DNA of 64,000 nt from Zonotrichia leucophrys gambelii (GCF_028769735.1 NC_088170.1:64023085-64087084); one strand, 5' to 3'; numbered from the stretch's first letter, positions 53,025 through 63,060 are shown. Numbers and translations: made by a program. The notes: a model not told the origin generated them from the sequence alone.

Positions 53025-54619
53025 ATGGCTTTACTGCCATTGCTCGTCGTGCTTGTGCAAAGCCTGATCCAGTACCCCCAGCCGGCTGGGGATGGGCTGG
53101 ATGAGGCCACGCACCAGCGAATGAAGGAGCGTCAGGAACTGCTGGACCACGAGATGGCTCGGCTGCTCCAGGAGCTGGAGGAGCAGGACAAGGGCTGGGG
53201 AGCCATGCTCTTTGGTGCCCTGCAGCAGCAGTGGCCATTTTGGGTCCTTGCTGGAGTCCTGCTCCTCTTGGGCCTGTGGTTTAGCTGCAGGAGAAGGAGC
53301 GGTGAGGCCAGCAACAATGATGTACGTGAAGGTGAAGACAGCGTAGATGGACAGGAAGTATGGACGGAAGTGAAGGTGCAGGAAAGCAGCGATGCCAGTG
53401 AACAGAGAAGCAGAGAAAAGAAGACCATGATGGTGGCAAGGGAGAAAGTGGCAGTGGTGGAATGGAAGACCGAGAAAAGACCGGATATGCGGGGAATGAG
53501 CAAGGCATCCTTTTAGTGGACCGCATAGAGTGGCCTGTGGAGGACCTGGAGAGAGGCTGCTCAGTGACAGCAGAGCTGATGGAGAGCTTGACGCGTGTCT
53601 TTGTGGACAGCGTGAGCAATAGCTCCTACCCAGTGCCTCAAGAAGCCATCGGGGTGGGCAGTGCCTTTGAGGGTTGGAGTCCCCGTGACTGGGATGGGGT
53701 GTACCGTGTGCTGGTCCCACTGAATCCCCCACCCGGGCACGCCTTCTACCTGGAGCTGAACAGTGCAGGGCAGGTGGCAGCAAGGACCTTCAACGTCTGT
53801 GTGGAGCTGGTGTGCACGTGCGAGAAGGAGCAGCTGGCCGAGAAGCCGTTGTGCTTCCTGCACCACTCGCGGAAGGAGCTGCGGCGGAAGCAGAAGCGCA
53901 GCCTCCTAGAGACACTCTGCACCGGCTCCTACCTAGATGTAGCAAAAACCTCCCACTGGTTCTGCCAGTTGGTGAGAAGCTCGTGGCTGCAAGTGCCTCA
54001 GTGGCACTCATGGCACTTGGTGTTTCAGCCCTGCAGCCGGTCTTGCCAATTGCAGCTGAGCAAAGGCAGCGAGAGCCTGACGGTGGAGATGCTCTTTGGT
54101 GTGCGCCGAGGGGACTCTGACATCTTTGTGGTCAGCCAGCCCACCAAGGCCACCATGATGGCAAGCACAGCGTGGGCCGAGACGTACGCTGTAGCAGAGG
54201 CGAAATTCTTCCAGCACATTGCCAGGCAGCTGCCGTGTGAGAGCTTGCACCTGAAATGCCTGCAGCTCTTCACCTGCATCCTGAGGGACACAGGGTTTTC
54301 CAGCTCTGCCTGGAAGACTGTGGTCATGCACGTGCTGACCACAGTACCACTGTCCCGGTGGCACAGGAGAGCATTTGCACGGCGGCTGTGGGACATCATG
54401 GCGTACCTGGACCGCTGCCTGCAGCTGACACACCTGAGGCACTTTGTGCTGGGCAATGAGAGGCTTCCTGCAGAGATCAGCTTGCCACCAGCCATGCGAG
54501 GGGTTGTGCCACCCAACCTCTTTGAGCACCTGGCCCGAGATCCGGCCGCCCACAGAGAGGCAAGGCAAGCTTATGGTCGGCTGCGATTTCGCCTCGGGGT
54601 GCTGCTCTCCAGCCACTGA
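53025..54619 (+). pseudogene. ITPRIPL1: ITPRIP-like 1, array copy 2, one-base frameshift
   Basis: This copy is collinear with copy 1 along its full length, with the same start context and stop. It is 1,595 bp instead of 1,596 because one G is missing at about 53,416: copy 1 reads GCAGAGGAAAAG and this copy reads GCAGAGAAAAG. The frame therefore leaves the correct register near residue 131, in the acidic linker after the membrane span, and stops at 53,516. The remaining sequence is open from 53,462 to the normal stop at 54,619. A truncated product would keep the signal-like segment, coiled coil and membrane anchor and lose the Mab-21 domain. No other disabling change is seen, so the lesion is either very recent or a sequencing or assembly error. 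Residue choices in the C-terminal half (E296, T387, A429 in copy 1 numbering) match copy 4. Confidence 0.88.
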
Positions 54620-54966
54620 GAGGAGTTCCCTGCACAGAGCTGTGATGGAGTGTCACATGCGATGGCAGCCACCTGAACTCTGCATAGCTGATACATTTGT
54701 CAATGTATCAGCATGCAATGTATCAGCAGGCAGTCCTGAAGCTGCTTCCCTGTTCCTGTGGAAGGAAGATGCTACAGCACATGGATTCACTGTGCCGACA
54801 CATCTCTGGATGGCCTTGCCCTTCACCTTCCATTTCCAACAGTGCTGCAGACCACGTCTGTGAGGCAGAAACTGGCTCCACCTGCACATCCTCAAAGAAG
54901 ACCGCGAAGGTGATAGAGGTTGCTTGGAACACCTTGAAGAGAGCAACCTAGTCTGTTGGGGCTTAA

Positions 54967-55140
54967 TGTAGTTGTTTAGTTGTAGTTGTAGCTGTAATTG
55001 TAATTGTAGTTGTACTTGTAAATGAAGCTGTAGTTTTAGTTGTAGCTGTAATTGTACTTGTAGCTGTAGCTTTAGTTGTAGTTGTAGCTGTAGCTGCAGC
55101 TGTAAGTATAGCTTTAGTTGTATTTGTAATTGTAGCTTTA
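54967..55140 (+). repeat. TGTAG-rich hexamer array in the 3'UTR of copy 2
   Basis: About 175 bp of degenerate TTGTAG / CTGTAG units. By eye it differs from the copy 4 array (62,887-63,060) at a single base, an unexpectedly close match for a repeat that differs clearly between copies 1 and 2. Confidence 0.85.
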
Positions 55141-55390
55141 ATTAGACTTGTTAATTAGCATTCCTCTCGTGGGCCTTTATTGTGGACAGTTTTGCAAATT
55201 TACCCAGTTACCCTTAGTTTAGAGAATTTAACTTCCCTGCTCTAGTTGCTTGTCTTCTTTCAAATAATGTTTGAATATCGTTTATAAAATTAATAAAAGG
55301 AGATAAATTTCTCAAATTGCCTGAAATGTGTCATTCTTTGTATTTAACCCTCTGTATCTTATTTGATGTCCTCACTCTACCCCTATCTGA

Positions 55391-55396
55391 AATAAA
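55391..55396 (+). terminator. Poly(A) signal of copy 2
   Basis: Canonical AATAAA following CCCTATCTG. The matching position in copy 4 has mutated to AATAAG. Confidence 0.65.
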
Positions 55397-55440
55397 GACG
55401 TTTTGCAAACAGAGATGTTGGATATATTAAGTATTCTGTT

Positions 55441-55719
55441 TCTCGAGCATTCCCATAGAAATGCTTGAAGCGTTAATTGAAGATGCCCTGAAGGGCCTGA
55501 AATTTAATATGCTGTTGAACTATAGAGTTTGAGAGCTAAGAGGATATTGAAGGCACCAAAATTTTGTAATTAAGTTATTTGGCCTTTTTAGGATGGCATT
55601 AAATCTTCCTGTCCATCATCCAAGCAACCTGGATTTCTTTCAGAAAAATTTCTCACTGAATCGGAAACTGAGCATTAGCCTACATGACATCCTGCCACAA
55701 AAGTAATAAGTATATATAA
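55441..55719. other. Spacer between copy 2 and the LTR insertion
   Basis: The start (TCTCGAGCATTCC) resembles the region after copy 4 at 63,361. The part at 55,590-55,670 resembles sequence left of copy 1 at 49,030-49,100. The last part (CATGACATCCTGCCACAAAA) matches the spacer between copies 1 and 2. This is therefore array-derived sequence that was later interrupted by an LTR element. Confidence 0.6.
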
Positions 55720-57555
55720 TGTTTTGGTTTGACAAGGATGTGAGTTTTTTGTGATGTTTTGGTTAAATTAATAGGTGTTTAGATTTGAATATTGGCACTT
55801 TGTGCGGCTATTGAGGACATGGATATGCCCTCAATAGGAGATTAAAAGCAGAGAACTTTTAGGGAGAAGTTTTTTTGGGTTTTGTTTGTGAAAGAGGTCA
55901 GACTTTTTTTGTTTATCTGCAAGCTGGGTGGGGGAAGGGAAGAAATGCAGCTGGGTGAGGTAGGTTGAGGCTTTGGACAGAGAAGGGAGGTGAAGGCTTT
56001 TGCAGGATAGAAAGGTGGAGGAGTACTGAGAGGTATTAGGCAGTTACATGTTACAGGGCTTGCAAGGGTTGCAGGGTGAAGAGAGAGGCAAGAATCTTGA
56101 CCTCATGTTCAGAAGGCTTGATTTATTATTTTATGATATATATTACATTATTACTATGCTAATAGGAATAGAGAGAAAAAGTCTCAGAAGCTTGCTATGC
56201 TAAGAATAAAAAAGGAATGAATCATAAAGAAGCTCTCTGTGATTCTGTCCCAGAGAGAGCTCGGTCTCTGATTGGCCCTTAATTGTACACATAAAACATG
56301 GGCCAATCACAGGTGCACCTGTTGCATTCCACAGCAGCAGATAACTGCTGTTTACATTCCTTTTCTGGGGCCTCAGCTTCCTAGAAGAGGGAGAAATCCT
56401 ACAGAAAGGATTTTCATGAAAAGATGTCGGTGACAGTTACATTCTTCCTTTTTTTGGAGAGAGAGAAAGCTGCTGTTTGTGTTTGTGCTACTTTGAAATT
56501 TGATAGTACGGTTGGTTGAGGAGGAGAAGTGTGGGGTGTGGTGAGAAGGTGATTGGCAGGGCAACTGTGGGAGTTTTGGACAGGTAGAGCTTGAGATTTT
56601 AACTTCTTTTTTAGATGATGGAAATTTTACAGATGTTGATTTTTTTTTTTTTTTAGAGATGAAATAAGAGGAAATGGGCAGGTGTGATGTAAGTTTGTGC
56701 AAGTGAAAGATGTCTGAGTGAAGTTGACAAGAATCCTAGGTGGGAGGAGATGACAGAGTGGCCTTTGGCTGGACTTTTCTTGTATAGCCATGGACAGAAC
56801 CATTTTCCTGTGACACAAAGACTGCATTTAGGGGGAGGCAGTGGCTTAGAGCCAAGAGAGTGCAGTGATATGAAGGAGTGCGTGAATAGAGATGACGAGT
56901 GAGGAAAGTAGAAGTGCCCTCCATCTTCAGGGAAGAAGAAGACCTCTGTTCTCAAGACCCCTCGGCCCAAGGGGGTGAATTTAGGGGGACATGTGTCCCA
57001 AAAGTGAGAGACTGCTTTTTATAGAACTGAGCAAAGCATCCTTAAAAAGAGAACCCTAGAAGTAGCTCTGGTCCATGTGCAGTGGTGAGAGAACTGGGCA
57101 TGGAAGGAAGACATCACGATGGCAAATGTCCTCTGGGCGGTGCCACATGTTACATGGAAACACAACAAGTATCAACTGTGTTTCCAGGGGAAGCCTATGA
57201 TACAAGAACGACTACTCTCTTCTTAATGAACTGAGAACTGATTATCTGAAAGGTGGTAATAGACTGAGAGTTGGTGATCTGAGAGGTGGTAAGTGAATTG
57301 AGAATCCAAGGTTTTGTACTACTGTAATGTATTAGAAATTTAGTAGGGGGAGGAGGAATGTTTTTAGAAGGTTTTCATTCTGAGTTCTGTGTGAGTTTCT
57401 TTTTAAATATAGATGTAAGTTAATAAAGTTTCCCTTCTTTATTCCTAAATAAGAGCCTGCTTTGATCTATTCCTACTCACATCTCACAGCAGACACCAGA
57501 GAGAATTTATTTTCATGGAGGCACTGGCATTCCACCAGCGTCAAACCAAGAAAAT
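55720..57555 (+). mobile_element. LTR element inserted between copies 2 and 3
   Basis: The segment begins TGTTTTGGTTTGAC and ends GTCAAACCAAGAAAA, so the termini are imperfect inverted repeats. Array sequence stops at the left end and resumes at the right end (TAATAATAAAAAAATG onward), which is direct evidence of an insertion. Near the 3' end it has a TAATAAAGTTTCCCTTCTTT stretch, the poly(A)-signal region of an avian ERV LTR known to me. There are no open retroviral gag, pol or env frames, so it is a large solo LTR or a non-autonomous element. A clean target duplication is not obvious. A second LTR-like segment is nested inside. Confidence 0.75.
56077..56436 (+). mobile_element. Second LTR-like segment nested in the larger element
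   Basis: The internal part begins around GAGGCAAGAATCTTGACCTC and runs through a GATTTATTATTTTATGATAT stretch, a CCAATCACAGGTGCACCTGT stretch and GGATTTTCATGAAAAGATGT to GTGACAG. I recognise this as a separate songbird LTR family of about 350-400 bp. Its boundaries are approximate and I could not pair a target duplication. It would have inserted after the outer element. Confidence 0.6.
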
Positions 57556-57879
57556 GTTAATAATAAAAAAATGTCCCCCAGCAGTATTAAATCAAAGACT
57601 ACACTTAGTATACTGAGAACATCCATGGGTCATCTTACCCAAATTCATATTTGACAAGAGTTGTGCGTGAGGCTCCTTGTGGCTGCTTTGTCAAGGGAAG
57701 CTCCGGGATTGCCAGGTTCCTGAGTGATGGGTCTGCACTTGGTGTCTGTTGGGGCTTTGGGTGCCCAGGGCCATGATGAGTTCCCTGAGCGGGCTGGGGA
57801 GGGCGGGCAGGGCTGGCCTGTGATGCGCTCTGGGTTCTGTGACAGCACTGAACTCCTTCTGTGTGTCCTCTTGCAGACC
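57556..57879 (+). promoter_or_regulatory. Remnant 5' flank of copy 3, core promoter deleted
   Basis: The distal block (CATATTTGACAAGAGTTGTG at about 57,645, and the TGCTTTGTCAAGGGAAG block) is retained. At 57,844 the sequence jumps from TTCTGTGACA directly to CACTGAACTCC, which in copy 1 lie about 298 bp apart (49,580 and 49,879). The deletion removed half of the CRE-like inverted repeat, the TATA box, exon 1 and the splice donor. The acceptor before the ATG remains. Confidence 0.8.
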
Positions 57880-59560
57880 ATGGCTTTGGTGCCATTGCTC
57901 CTCGTGCTCGTGCAAAGCCTGATCCAGTACCCCCAGCCAGCTGGGAATGGGCTGGATGACGCCACGCACCAGCGAATGAAGGAGAGTAAGGAGCTGCTGG
58001 ACCACGAGATGGCTCAGCTGCTACAGGAGCTGGAGCAGCAGGACAAGGGATAGGGAGCCGTGCTCTCTCATGCCCTGCAGCAGTGGCCATTTTGGGTCCT
58101 TGCTGGAGTCCTGCTCCTTTTGGGTCCGTGGTTTAGCTGCAGGAGAAGGAGCGGTCAGGCCAGCAACAATGATGTACATGAAGGTGGAGAAAGAGTACAT
58201 AGACAGAAAGAATACATGGAGGTGAAGGTTGAAGGACAGGGTGATGTGAATGTGGAGGAAAACAAGAAAGACGATAGAAAAGAAGGAAAACAAGGTAACG
58301 TGACTGCCATTGAAAAAGAAGACAGTGATGGTGGCAAGGGAGAAAGCGGCAGTGTGGAACACAGAGAAAAGACCGAAGAAGCACGGGAATGAGCAAGGCA
58401 TCCTTTTAATGGACCACATAGAGTGGCCTGTGGAGGACCTGGAGAGAGCTTGCTCAGTAGTACCTGAGCTGATGGAGAGCTTGACGCGTGTCTTTGTGGA
58501 CAGCGTGAGCAATAGCTCCTACCCAGTGCCCATAGAAGCCATCGGGGTGGGCAGTGCCTTTGAGGGTTGGAGTCCCCGTGACTGGGATGGGGTGTACCGT
58601 GTGCTGGTCCCACTGAATCCCCCACCCGGGCACGCCTTCCACCTGGAGCTGAACAGCGCAGGGCAGGTGGCAGCAAGGACCTTCAACGTCTGTGTGGAGC
58701 TGGTGTGCACGTGCGAGAAGGAGCAGCTGGCAGAGAAGCCGTTGTGCTTCCTGCACCACTCGCGGAAGGAGCTGCGGCGGAAGCAGAAGCGCAGCCTCCT
58801 AGGGACACTCTGCACCGGCTCCTACCTGGACGTGGCAAAAACCTCCCACTGGTTCTGCCAGTTGGTGAGAAGCTCGTGGCTGCAAGTGCCTCAGTGGCAC
58901 TCATGGCACTTGGTGTTTCAGCCGTGCAGCCGGTCCTGCCGATTGCAGCTGAGCAAAGGCAGGGAGAGCCTGACGGTGGAGATGCTCTTTGGGGTGCGCT
59001 GAGGGGACTCTGACATCTTTGTGGTCAGCCAGCCCACAGAGGCCCAGAAAGGCGAGTCCAGCATCTTTGTGAGGAGGCAGTTCGCCAAGGCCAACATCAT
59101 TACAAGCACAGCGTGGGCCGAGATGACCGCTGTGGCAGAGGCAAAATTTTTCCAGCACATCACCAGGCAGCTGCCGTGTGAGAGCTTGCACCTGAAATGC
59201 CTGCAGCTCTTCACCTGCATCCTGAAGGATACAGGTTTTTCCAGCTCTACCTGGAAGACTGTGGTCATGCACGTGCTGACCACAGTTCCGCTGTCCCGGT
59301 GGCACAGGAGAGCATTTGCACAGCGGCTGTGGGACATCATGGCGTACCTGGATCGGTGCCTGCAGCTGACACACCTGAGGCACTTTGTGCTGGGCAATGA
59401 GAGGCTTCCTGCAGAGATCAGCTTGCCACCAGCCATGCGAGGGGTTGTGCCACCCAACCTCTTTGAGCACCTGGCCCGAGATCTGGCCGCCCACAGAGAG
59501 GCAAGGCAAGCTTATGGTCGGCTGCGATTTCGCCTCGGGGTGCTGCTCTCCAGCCACTGA
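57880..59560 (+). pseudogene. ITPRIPL1: ITPRIP-like 1, array copy 3, multiply disabled
   Basis: This copy is collinear with copy 1 but broken at three places. TAG at 58,051-58,053 replaces Trp58. A one-base insertion near 58,378-58,388 shifts the frame, ending it at TGA 58,390-58,392. TGA at 59,000-59,002 replaces Arg362, a CGA to TGA change typical of CpG decay. The acidic linker is longer and clearly different from the other copies. After the frame resumes, about 16 extra residues (rich in E, K, R, S, around 59,037-59,090) lie between the VVSQPT motif and the STAWAE motif. Copies 1, 2 and 4 lack them. The copy also lacks a core promoter. It appears to be an older array member now decaying. 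The C-terminal 180 residues (59,021-59,560) remain open. Confidence 0.92.
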
Positions 59561-59891
59561 GAGGAGTTCCCTGCACAGAGCTGTGATGGAGTGATGGCAG
59601 CCACCTGAACACTGCATAGCTGATACATTTATCATTGGCAATCCTGAAGCTGCTTTCCTGTTCCTGCGGAAGGAAGATGCTACAGCACATGGATTCACTG
59701 TGCAGACACATCTCTGGATGGCCTTGCCCTTCACCTTCCAGTTCCAACAGTGCTGCAGACCACGTCTGTGAGGCAGAAACTGGCTCGACCTGCACATCCT
59801 CAATGAAGACAGTGAAGGTGATAGAGGTTGCTTGGAAGACCTTGAAGACAGCAACCTAGCCTGTTATGGTCTTAATGTAGTTAATTTGTTT

Positions 59892-60040
59892 TAGCTGTAG
59901 CATTAATTGTAGTTGTAGTTGTACTTGTAACTTAACCTGTAGCTTTAGATTCAATTCTAACTATAGCGGTAGCTATAGCATTAGTTGTGCATGTAACTGT
60001 AGCTGTAGCTTTCATTGTAGTTGTAGCTGTAGCTTTAATT
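59892..60040 (+). repeat. TGTAG-rich hexamer array after copy 3
   Basis: A shorter, more decayed version of the array (about 150 bp), closest in unit order to that of copy 1. Confidence 0.8.
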
Positions 60041-60258
60041 AGACTTGTTTATTAGCATTCCTTCTAAAGGCCCTTTAGTGTTGTTAGTTTTGCCAAGTTA
60101 CTCTTAGTTTAGAGAATTGAACTGCACTTCTATAGTGCAGTTATATGTTTGAAGAATTAATAAAACGCGATAAATTTTGCAAATTGCCTGAAATGCGTCA
60201 TTCTTTGTATTTAACTCTCTCTATCTTAGAGATTGTCCTTTCTATGATCCTTATATGA

Positions 60259-60264
60259 AATAAA
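60259..60264 (+). terminator. Poly(A) signal of copy 3
   Basis: Canonical AATAAA in the same context as copy 1 (TTATATGAAATAAAGACT). Confidence 0.55.
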
Positions 60265-60285
60265 GACTCCTTGCAAACAGGGATG

Positions 60286-60626
60286 TTGGATATATTAAGT
60301 ATGTGGTTTCTACATGACATCCTGCCCCAAAGGGAATAAGTATAAATACAAATAGTAAAAAATGTCCCCCACCAATATTAACTAAAAGCCTACACTTGTA
60401 TACCGCAAACATCCATGGGTCATGTCACCCAAATTTATATTTGACAAGAGTTGCGTGGAAGAGCGCTTGTGCCTGCTTTGTCAAGGGAAGCTCTGGGGTT
60501 GCCAGGTTCCTGAGTGATGGGTCTGCACTTGGTGTCTGTTGGGGCTTTGGGTGCCCAGGGCCATGATGAGTTCCCTGAGCGGGCTGGGGAGGGCGGGCGG
60601 GGCTGACCTGTGATGCGCTCTGGGTT
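60286..60626 (+). other. Spacer between copies 3 and 4, distal promoter of copy 4
   Basis: This is nearly identical to the spacer between copies 1 and 2 and carries the same distal promoter blocks. It marks the left part of the recently homogenised tract. No gene lies in it. Confidence 0.7.
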
Positions 60627-60714
60627 CTGTGACATCACAGGGGCCGTGTCACAATGGGGGCAGGTATAAAAGGCCTCAGCTGGTGCCGCTGTCCCAGTAG
60701 AGCCTGGGAAAGTG
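60627..60714 (+). promoter_or_regulatory. Core promoter and non-coding exon 1 of copy 4
   Basis: The CTGTGACATCACAG inverted repeat is at 60,627-60,640 and TATAAAAG at 60,665-60,672. Exon 1 ends at 60,714. The last exon bases read AAAGTG instead of CAAGCG before the GTGAGT donor, two changes that leave the donor itself intact. Confidence 0.75.
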
Positions 60715-60964
60715 GTGAGTGCACAGCAGTGAGGAGACAGGGCTGGGAGAGGCCAGGAGCTGCAGGAGGGCTGGGGCAGAAGCTCCGGTACCGGGCCGTG
60801 CGTTCTGGCCCCGCACCCAGGGCCCGGCCCCGGTGGCAGTGCCTCGCTGAGGGCGCGGTGCTTGCTGGGGCAGCGGTGCAGGCCTGGCCGCCCTGCGGGT
60901 CCTGTGCCCCACTGTCTGTCTCCATTCCGGCCCCACTGAACCCCTGCTGTGTGTCCTCCTGCAG
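60715..60964 (+). other. 5'UTR intron of copy 4
   Basis: A GTGAGT donor at 60,715 and a CCTGCAG acceptor ending at 60,964 bound a 250 bp intron, matching copy 1 closely in length and sequence. Confidence 0.75.
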
Positions 60965-60967
60965 ACC

Positions 60968-62563
60968 ATGGCTTTACTGCCATTGCTCGTCGTGCTTGTG
61001 CAAAGCCTGATCCAGTACCCCCAGCCGGCTGGGGATGGGCTGGATGAGGCCACGCACCGGCGAATGAAGGAGCGTCAGGAACTGCTGGACCACGAGATGG
61101 CTCGGCTGCTCCAGGAGCTGGAGGAGCAGGACAAGGGCTGGGGAGCCATGCTCTTTGGTGCCCTGCAGCAGCAGTGGCCATTTTGGGTCCTTGCTGGAGT
61201 CCTGCTCCTCTTGGGCCTGTGGTTTAGCTGCAGGAGAAGGAGCGGTGAGGCCAGCAACAATGATGTACGTGAAGGTGAAGACAGCGTAGATGGACAGAAA
61301 GAATGTACGGAGGTGAAGGTGCAGGAAAGCAGCGATGCCAGTGAACAGAGAAGCAGAGGAAAAGAAGACCATGATGGTGGCAAGGGAGAAAGTGGCAGTG
61401 GTGGAATGGAAGACCGAGAAAAGACCGGATATGCGGGGAATGAGCAAGGCATCCATTTAGTGGACCGCATAGAGTGGCCTGTGGAGGACCTGGAGAGAGG
61501 CTGCTCAGTGACAGCAGAGCTGATGGAGAGCTTGACGCGTGTCTTTGTGGACAGCGTGAGCAATAGCTCCTACCCAGTGCCTCAAGAAGCCATCGGGGTG
61601 GGCAGTGCCTTTGAGGGTTGGAGTCCCCGTGACTGGGATGGGGTGTACCGTGTGCTGGTCCCACTGAATCCCCCACCCGGGCACGCCTTCTACCTGGAGC
61701 TGAACAGTGCAGGGCAGGTGGCAGCAAGGACCTTCAACGTCTGTGTGGAGCTGGTGTGCACGTGCGAGAAGGAGCAGCTGGCCGAGAAGCCGTTGTGCTT
61801 CCTGCACCACTCGCGGAAGGAGCTGCGGCGGAAGCAGAAGCGCAGCCTCCTAGAGACACTCTGCACCGGCTCCTACCTAGATGTAGCAAAAACCTCCCAC
61901 TGGTTCTGCCAGTTGGTGAGAAGCTCGTGGCTGCAAGTGCCTCAGTGGCACTCATGGCACTTGGTGTTTCAGCCCTGCAGCCGGTCTTGCCAATTGCAGC
62001 TGGTCAAAGGCAGGGAGAGCCTGACGGTGGAGATGCTCTTTGGGGTGCGCCGAGGGGACTCTGACATCTTTGTGGTCAGCCAGCCCACCAAGGCCACCAT
62101 GATGGCAAGCACAGCGTGGGCCGAGACGTACGCTGTAGCAGAGGCGAAATTCTTCCAGCACATTGCCAGGCAGCTGCCGTGTGAGAGCTTGCACCTGAAA
62201 TGCCTGCAGCTCTTCACCTGCATCCTGAGGGACACAGGGTTTTCCAGCTCTGCCTGGAAGACTGTGGTCATGCACGTGCTGACCACAGTACCGCTGTCCC
62301 GGTGGCACAGGAGAGCATTTGCACGGCGGCTGTGGGACATCATGGCATACCTGGACCGGTGCCTGCAGCTGACACACCTGAGGCACTTTGTGCTGGGCAA
62401 TGAGAGGCTTCCTGCAGAGATCAGCTTGCCACCAGCCATGCGAGGGGTTGTGCCACCCAACCTCTTTGAGCACCTGGCCCGAGATCCGGCCGCCCACAGA
62501 GAGGCAAGGCAAGCTTATGGTCGGCTGCGATTTCGCCTCGGGGTGCTGCTCTCCAGCCACTGA
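60968..62563 (+). CDS. ITPRIPL1: ITPRIP-like 1 protein, array copy 4 (intact)
   Basis: This 531-residue frame begins at ACCATGG directly after the splice acceptor and is fully open. It has the architecture of copy 1: hydrophobic N-terminus (about 1-18), coiled coil (about 23-57), membrane span (about 69-87) with a following Arg cluster, acidic linker (about 93-160) and Mab-21-like domain (about 165-525). It differs from copy 1 at eight residues by my count: Q31R, I33M, E111K, L163H, G296E, S346V, M387T and T429A. The G296E, M387T and T429A states are shared with copy 2, so copy 4 is closest to that copy. Promoter, intron and stop are intact, but the usual poly(A) hexamer is mutated. It is the second potentially functional gene of the array. 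IP3-receptor or T-cell-receptor related roles known for mammalian relatives may not carry over. Confidence 0.92.
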   Translation: MALLPLLVVLVQSLIQYPQPAGDGLDEATHRRMKERQELLDHEMARLLQELEEQDKGWGAMLFGALQQQWPFWVLAGVLLLLGLWFSCRRRSGEASNNDVREGEDSVDGQKECTEVKVQESSDASEQRSRGKEDHDGGKGESGSGGMEDREKTGYAGNEQGIHLVDRIEWPVEDLERGCSVTAELMESLTRVFVDSVSNSSYPVPQEAIGVGSAFEGWSPRDWDGVYRVLVPLNPPPGHAFYLELNSAGQVAARTFNVCVELVCTCEKEQLAEKPLCFLHHSRKELRRKQKRSLLETLCTGSYLDVAKTSHWFCQLVRSSWLQVPQWHSWHLVFQPCSRSCQLQLVKGRESLTVEMLFGVRRGDSDIFVVSQPTKATMMASTAWAETYAVAEAKFFQHIARQLPCESLHLKCLQLFTCILRDTGFSSSAWKTVVMHVLTTVPLSRWHRRAFARRLWDIMAYLDRCLQLTHLRHFVLGNERLPAEISLPPAMRGVVPPNLFEHLARDPAAHREARQAYGRLRFRLGVLLSSH

Positions 62564-62886
62564 GAGGAGTTCCCTGCACAGAGCTGTGATGGGGTGTCAC
62601 ACCAGATGGCAGCCACCTGAACTCTGCAAAAGTGATACATTTATCATTGGCAATCCTGAAGCTGCTTTCCTGTTCCTGCGGAAGGAAGATGCTACAGCAC
62701 ATGGATTCGCTGTGCAGACACATCTCTGGATGGCCTTGCCCTTCACCTTCCATTTCCAACAGTGCTGCAGACCACGTCTGTGAGGCAGAAACTGGCTCCA
62801 CCTGCACATCCTCAAAGAAGACCGTGAAGGTGATAGAGGTTGCTTGGAACACCTTGAAGAGAGCAACCTAGTCTGTTGGGGCTTAA

Positions 62887-63060
62887 TGTAGTTGTTTAGT
62901 TGTAGTTGTAGCTGTAATTGTAATTGTAGTTGTACTTGTAAATGAAGCTGTAGTTTTAGTTGTAGCTGTAATTGTACTTGTAGCTGTAGCTTTAGTTGTA
63001 GTTGTAGCTGTAGCTGCAGCTGTAGGTATAGCTTTAGTTGTATTTGTAATTGTAGCTTTA
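62887..63060 (+). repeat. TGTAG-rich hexamer array in the 3'UTR of copy 4
   Basis: About 175 bp of TTGTAG / CTGTAG units with one visible base difference from the copy 2 array. It lies about 150 bp before the upstream AATAAA and about 250 bp before the mutated AATAAG. Confidence 0.85.

Larger units (their letters stand above)
54620..55440 (+). other. 3'UTR of copy 2
   Basis: The region runs from the stop to just past AATAAA at 55,391-55,396. The stretch around 54,700-54,725 contains a small local duplication of an AATGTATCAGCA-type sequence, absent from the other copies. From about 54,960 to 55,440 it is almost identical to the 3' flank of copy 4 at an offset of 7,920 bp. Confidence 0.65.
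59561..60285 (+). other. 3'UTR-like flank of copy 3
   Basis: It is homologous to the 3'UTRs of the other copies and resembles that of copy 1 most closely (shared AAGGCCCTTTAGTGTT and CTTATATGAAATAAAGACT). A canonical AATAAA is at 60,259-60,264. Transcription is doubtful because the promoter is missing. Confidence 0.6.

Noticed and set aside
56373..56970. Overlapping minus-strand frames of about 100 codons
   Set aside because: They lie inside the LTR insertion in a purine-rich tract and show no retroviral protein motif.
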